A DNA stretch of 6,645 nt. It comes from RZYP01 sp050256135 (GTDB lineage Bacteria; Bacillota; Negativicutes; Acidaminococcales; Acidaminococcaceae). The translations under genes were made by a program, and so were the position numbers. Positions 5,524 to 6,645 of this stretch are shown one piece after another (position 1 is the stretch's first letter; every line of letters starts with the position of its first letter). The stretch is from assembly GCA_050256135.1 (NCBI GenBank), contig JBFWIF010000108.1:1-6645 (forward strand). Direction: 5' to 3'. Below the pieces are notes generated by a model. The model had not been told where the DNA came from and did no database searches. It worked only from the letters and a program-made list of their open reading frames with translations.

Positions 5524-6645
5524 ACGAAAGGCAAGGCACGAAAAGAGATATATTTACGTAGTTTCAATTCCAGTTTGGTACGATTGATAGAATTCGGAAA
5601 TGATAATTTGAAATAACGCTGAACTGAGTTTCAATTCCAGTTTGGTACGATTGATAGTGGCCACTTCGGGGCTTATGGTTACTGAAATAGGGAGTTTCAA
5701 TTCCAGTTTGGTACGATTGATAGACGAATTTAGTTATACCCTTAGATTACGAACTAATCTGTTTCAATTCCAGTTTGGTACGATTGATAGTGTAAATCTG
5801 TTAATAATTGAATATAACGTGAACGCGTTTCAATTCCAGTTTGGTACGATTGATAGATATCCAACCGGTGCAGCGATTACCTAAGAACAGGTTTCAATTC
5901 CAGTTTGGTACGATTGATAGTGAACGTTGTGAACGAGCAATTAACAGATATGATTGTTTCAATTCCAGTTTGGTACGATTGATAGAATGTCTTAATTTCA
6001 TTAAATTAATCTCGCTTAGTCGTTTCAATTCCAGTTTGGTACGATTGATAGTTATTATATCATTATAAACTTTAATCTGATCAGGCAGTTTCAATTCCAG
6101 TTTGGTACGATTGATAGGTTTTGCACTTTGCCAGACCTTTATAATGCTTATAGGGTTTCAATTCCAGTTTGGTACGATTGATAGTGCTATGTTAACAGCG
6201 TTGTAAGCTTCTATTGTGTGTTTCAATTCCAGTTTGGTACGATTGATAGAAAAATACATCCTACTCAAAAACCAGTGCCTTTGCTGTTTCAATTCCAGTT
6301 TGGTACGATTGATAGCAAAAGCGAAAAAAATCAACGGCAACGGGTTTGGTAGTTTCAATTCCAGTTTGGTACGATTGATAGCCTTCACGCCAGATGTCGT
6401 TGACAAGATCAATGATAGTTTCAATTCCAGTTTGGTACGATTGATAGACAGATCACCGAAGACACAGCAAAAGAAGGTGGTTAGTTTCAATTCCAGTTTG
6501 GTACGATTGATAGCAATTGACGCATCTTTAAAGCTTTCTGTTCAGGATTGTTTCAATTCCAGTTTGGTACGATTGATAGTTCAACGGTGCGAACGTGCAA
6601 TTAACAGATATGATTGTTTCAATTCCAGTTTGGTACGATTGATAG

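Larger units (their letters stand above)
3180..6645 (-). CRISPR. CRISPR array, 53 repeats and 52 spacers, truncated by the right edge
   Basis: The repeats are 30 bp; on the plus strand they begin GTTTCAATTCCAG and end TTTGGTACGATTGATAG or, in the middle block, GATTGATCG. I count 53 including the degenerate R1, with no other substitutions noticed. Spacers are 34-37 bp (mean about 36.1). The minus strand is the likely transcript because its repeat ends in ATTGAAAC, the classic 8-nt crRNA handle left by Cas6. On that strand a short CCA/TGG stem (repeat bases 13-15 with 19-21) sits one base before the expected cut. A wider TCAAT/ATTGA pairing can also form. R1 being degenerate at the left end agrees with a leader to the right of the window. 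No cas gene or leader is in view. Repeat length, spacer length and handle fit subtype I-B, though III cannot be excluded from the repeat alone. R1 lacks exactly the 8 bases that would form the handle. Confidence 0.98.

Noticed and set aside
3804..5760. Possible relation of S10 (3804-3840) to S39 (5724-5760)
   Set aside because: About 14 of the last 17 bases agree, but the whole-spacer match is only about 17 of 37, and the shared part is A/T-rich with no common reading frame. Too weak beside the other pairs.
3222..6490. Many short open frames within the array on both strands, reading repeated NRTKLELK or FQFGTID peptides
   Set aside because: They are the 30-bp repeat translated in different frames with spacers between, and no frame continues across the array. 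Not genes.
3180..6645. Type II (Cas9) or Cas12 array
   Set aside because: Repeats are 30 bp rather than the usual 36 or so of those types, the handle is the Cas6 type, and no tracrRNA-like anti-repeat is evident; the relic repeats in the flank are too decayed for that.

Overview
The window suggests a member of the Bacteroidota. It has moderate-to-low GC, the C-terminus of a protein with a type IX secretion (T9SS) sorting domain, a DUF4199-type membrane protein, and start codons preceded by A/T-rich DNA rather than clear Shine-Dalgarno sites. Genus cannot be told from the sequence.

Layout. Positions 1-314 (+) hold the 3' end of a secreted protein gene. A hairpin at 384-414 separates it from three minus-strand genes, which are transcribed right to left: a two-part protein with a C-terminal plasmid pRiA4b ORF-3 domain (1596-2888), then after a 198-bp gap a DUF4199-like four-helix membrane protein (897-1397), then a PhnB/VOC-fold protein (432-866). 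The last two are 30 bp apart and probably form an operon. Positions 2889-3179 carry no gene. They hold a small hairpin (3026-3041), a probable decayed CRISPR repeat (about 3052-3076) and a 29-bp imperfect inverted repeat (3069-3097 / 3159-3187) whose right arm ends exactly where the intact part of the first array repeat begins.

Positions 3180-6645 are one CRISPR array: 53 repeats of 30 bp (the leftmost degenerate) and 52 spacers of 34-37 bp. It runs off the right edge, because the last base of the window is the last base of a repeat. No cas gene is present. The array is most likely transcribed on the minus strand, with the leader and newest spacers beyond the right edge. Three things point this way: the reverse-complement repeat ends in ATTGAAAC, the usual 8-nt crRNA 5' handle of Cas6-processed type I and III systems; the degenerate repeat is at the left end; and related spacer pairs share their right ends while their left ends vary. 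Repeat size, handle and the fixed spacer end fit a type I system, I-B being my first guess.

The most informative content is the acquisition history. The repeats form three blocks by base 29: 12 repeats ending ATAG, 24 ending ATCG, 17 ending ATAG. Several spacers are related: one tandem duplicate (S18/S19), one re-acquired spacer with a 2-nt shift (S7/S12, the second sitting at the first block boundary), two pairs from diverged versions of the same coding sequence with mainly or only synonymous changes (S5/S27 and S42/S52), and one pair overlapping by 27 nt on opposite strands (S24/S44). Together they suggest repeated sampling of the same virus or plasmid lineage. I see no undescribed enzyme system; what is new here lies in the array's history and its decayed left flank. 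Spacers are numbered S1-S52 and repeats R1-R53 from left to right.
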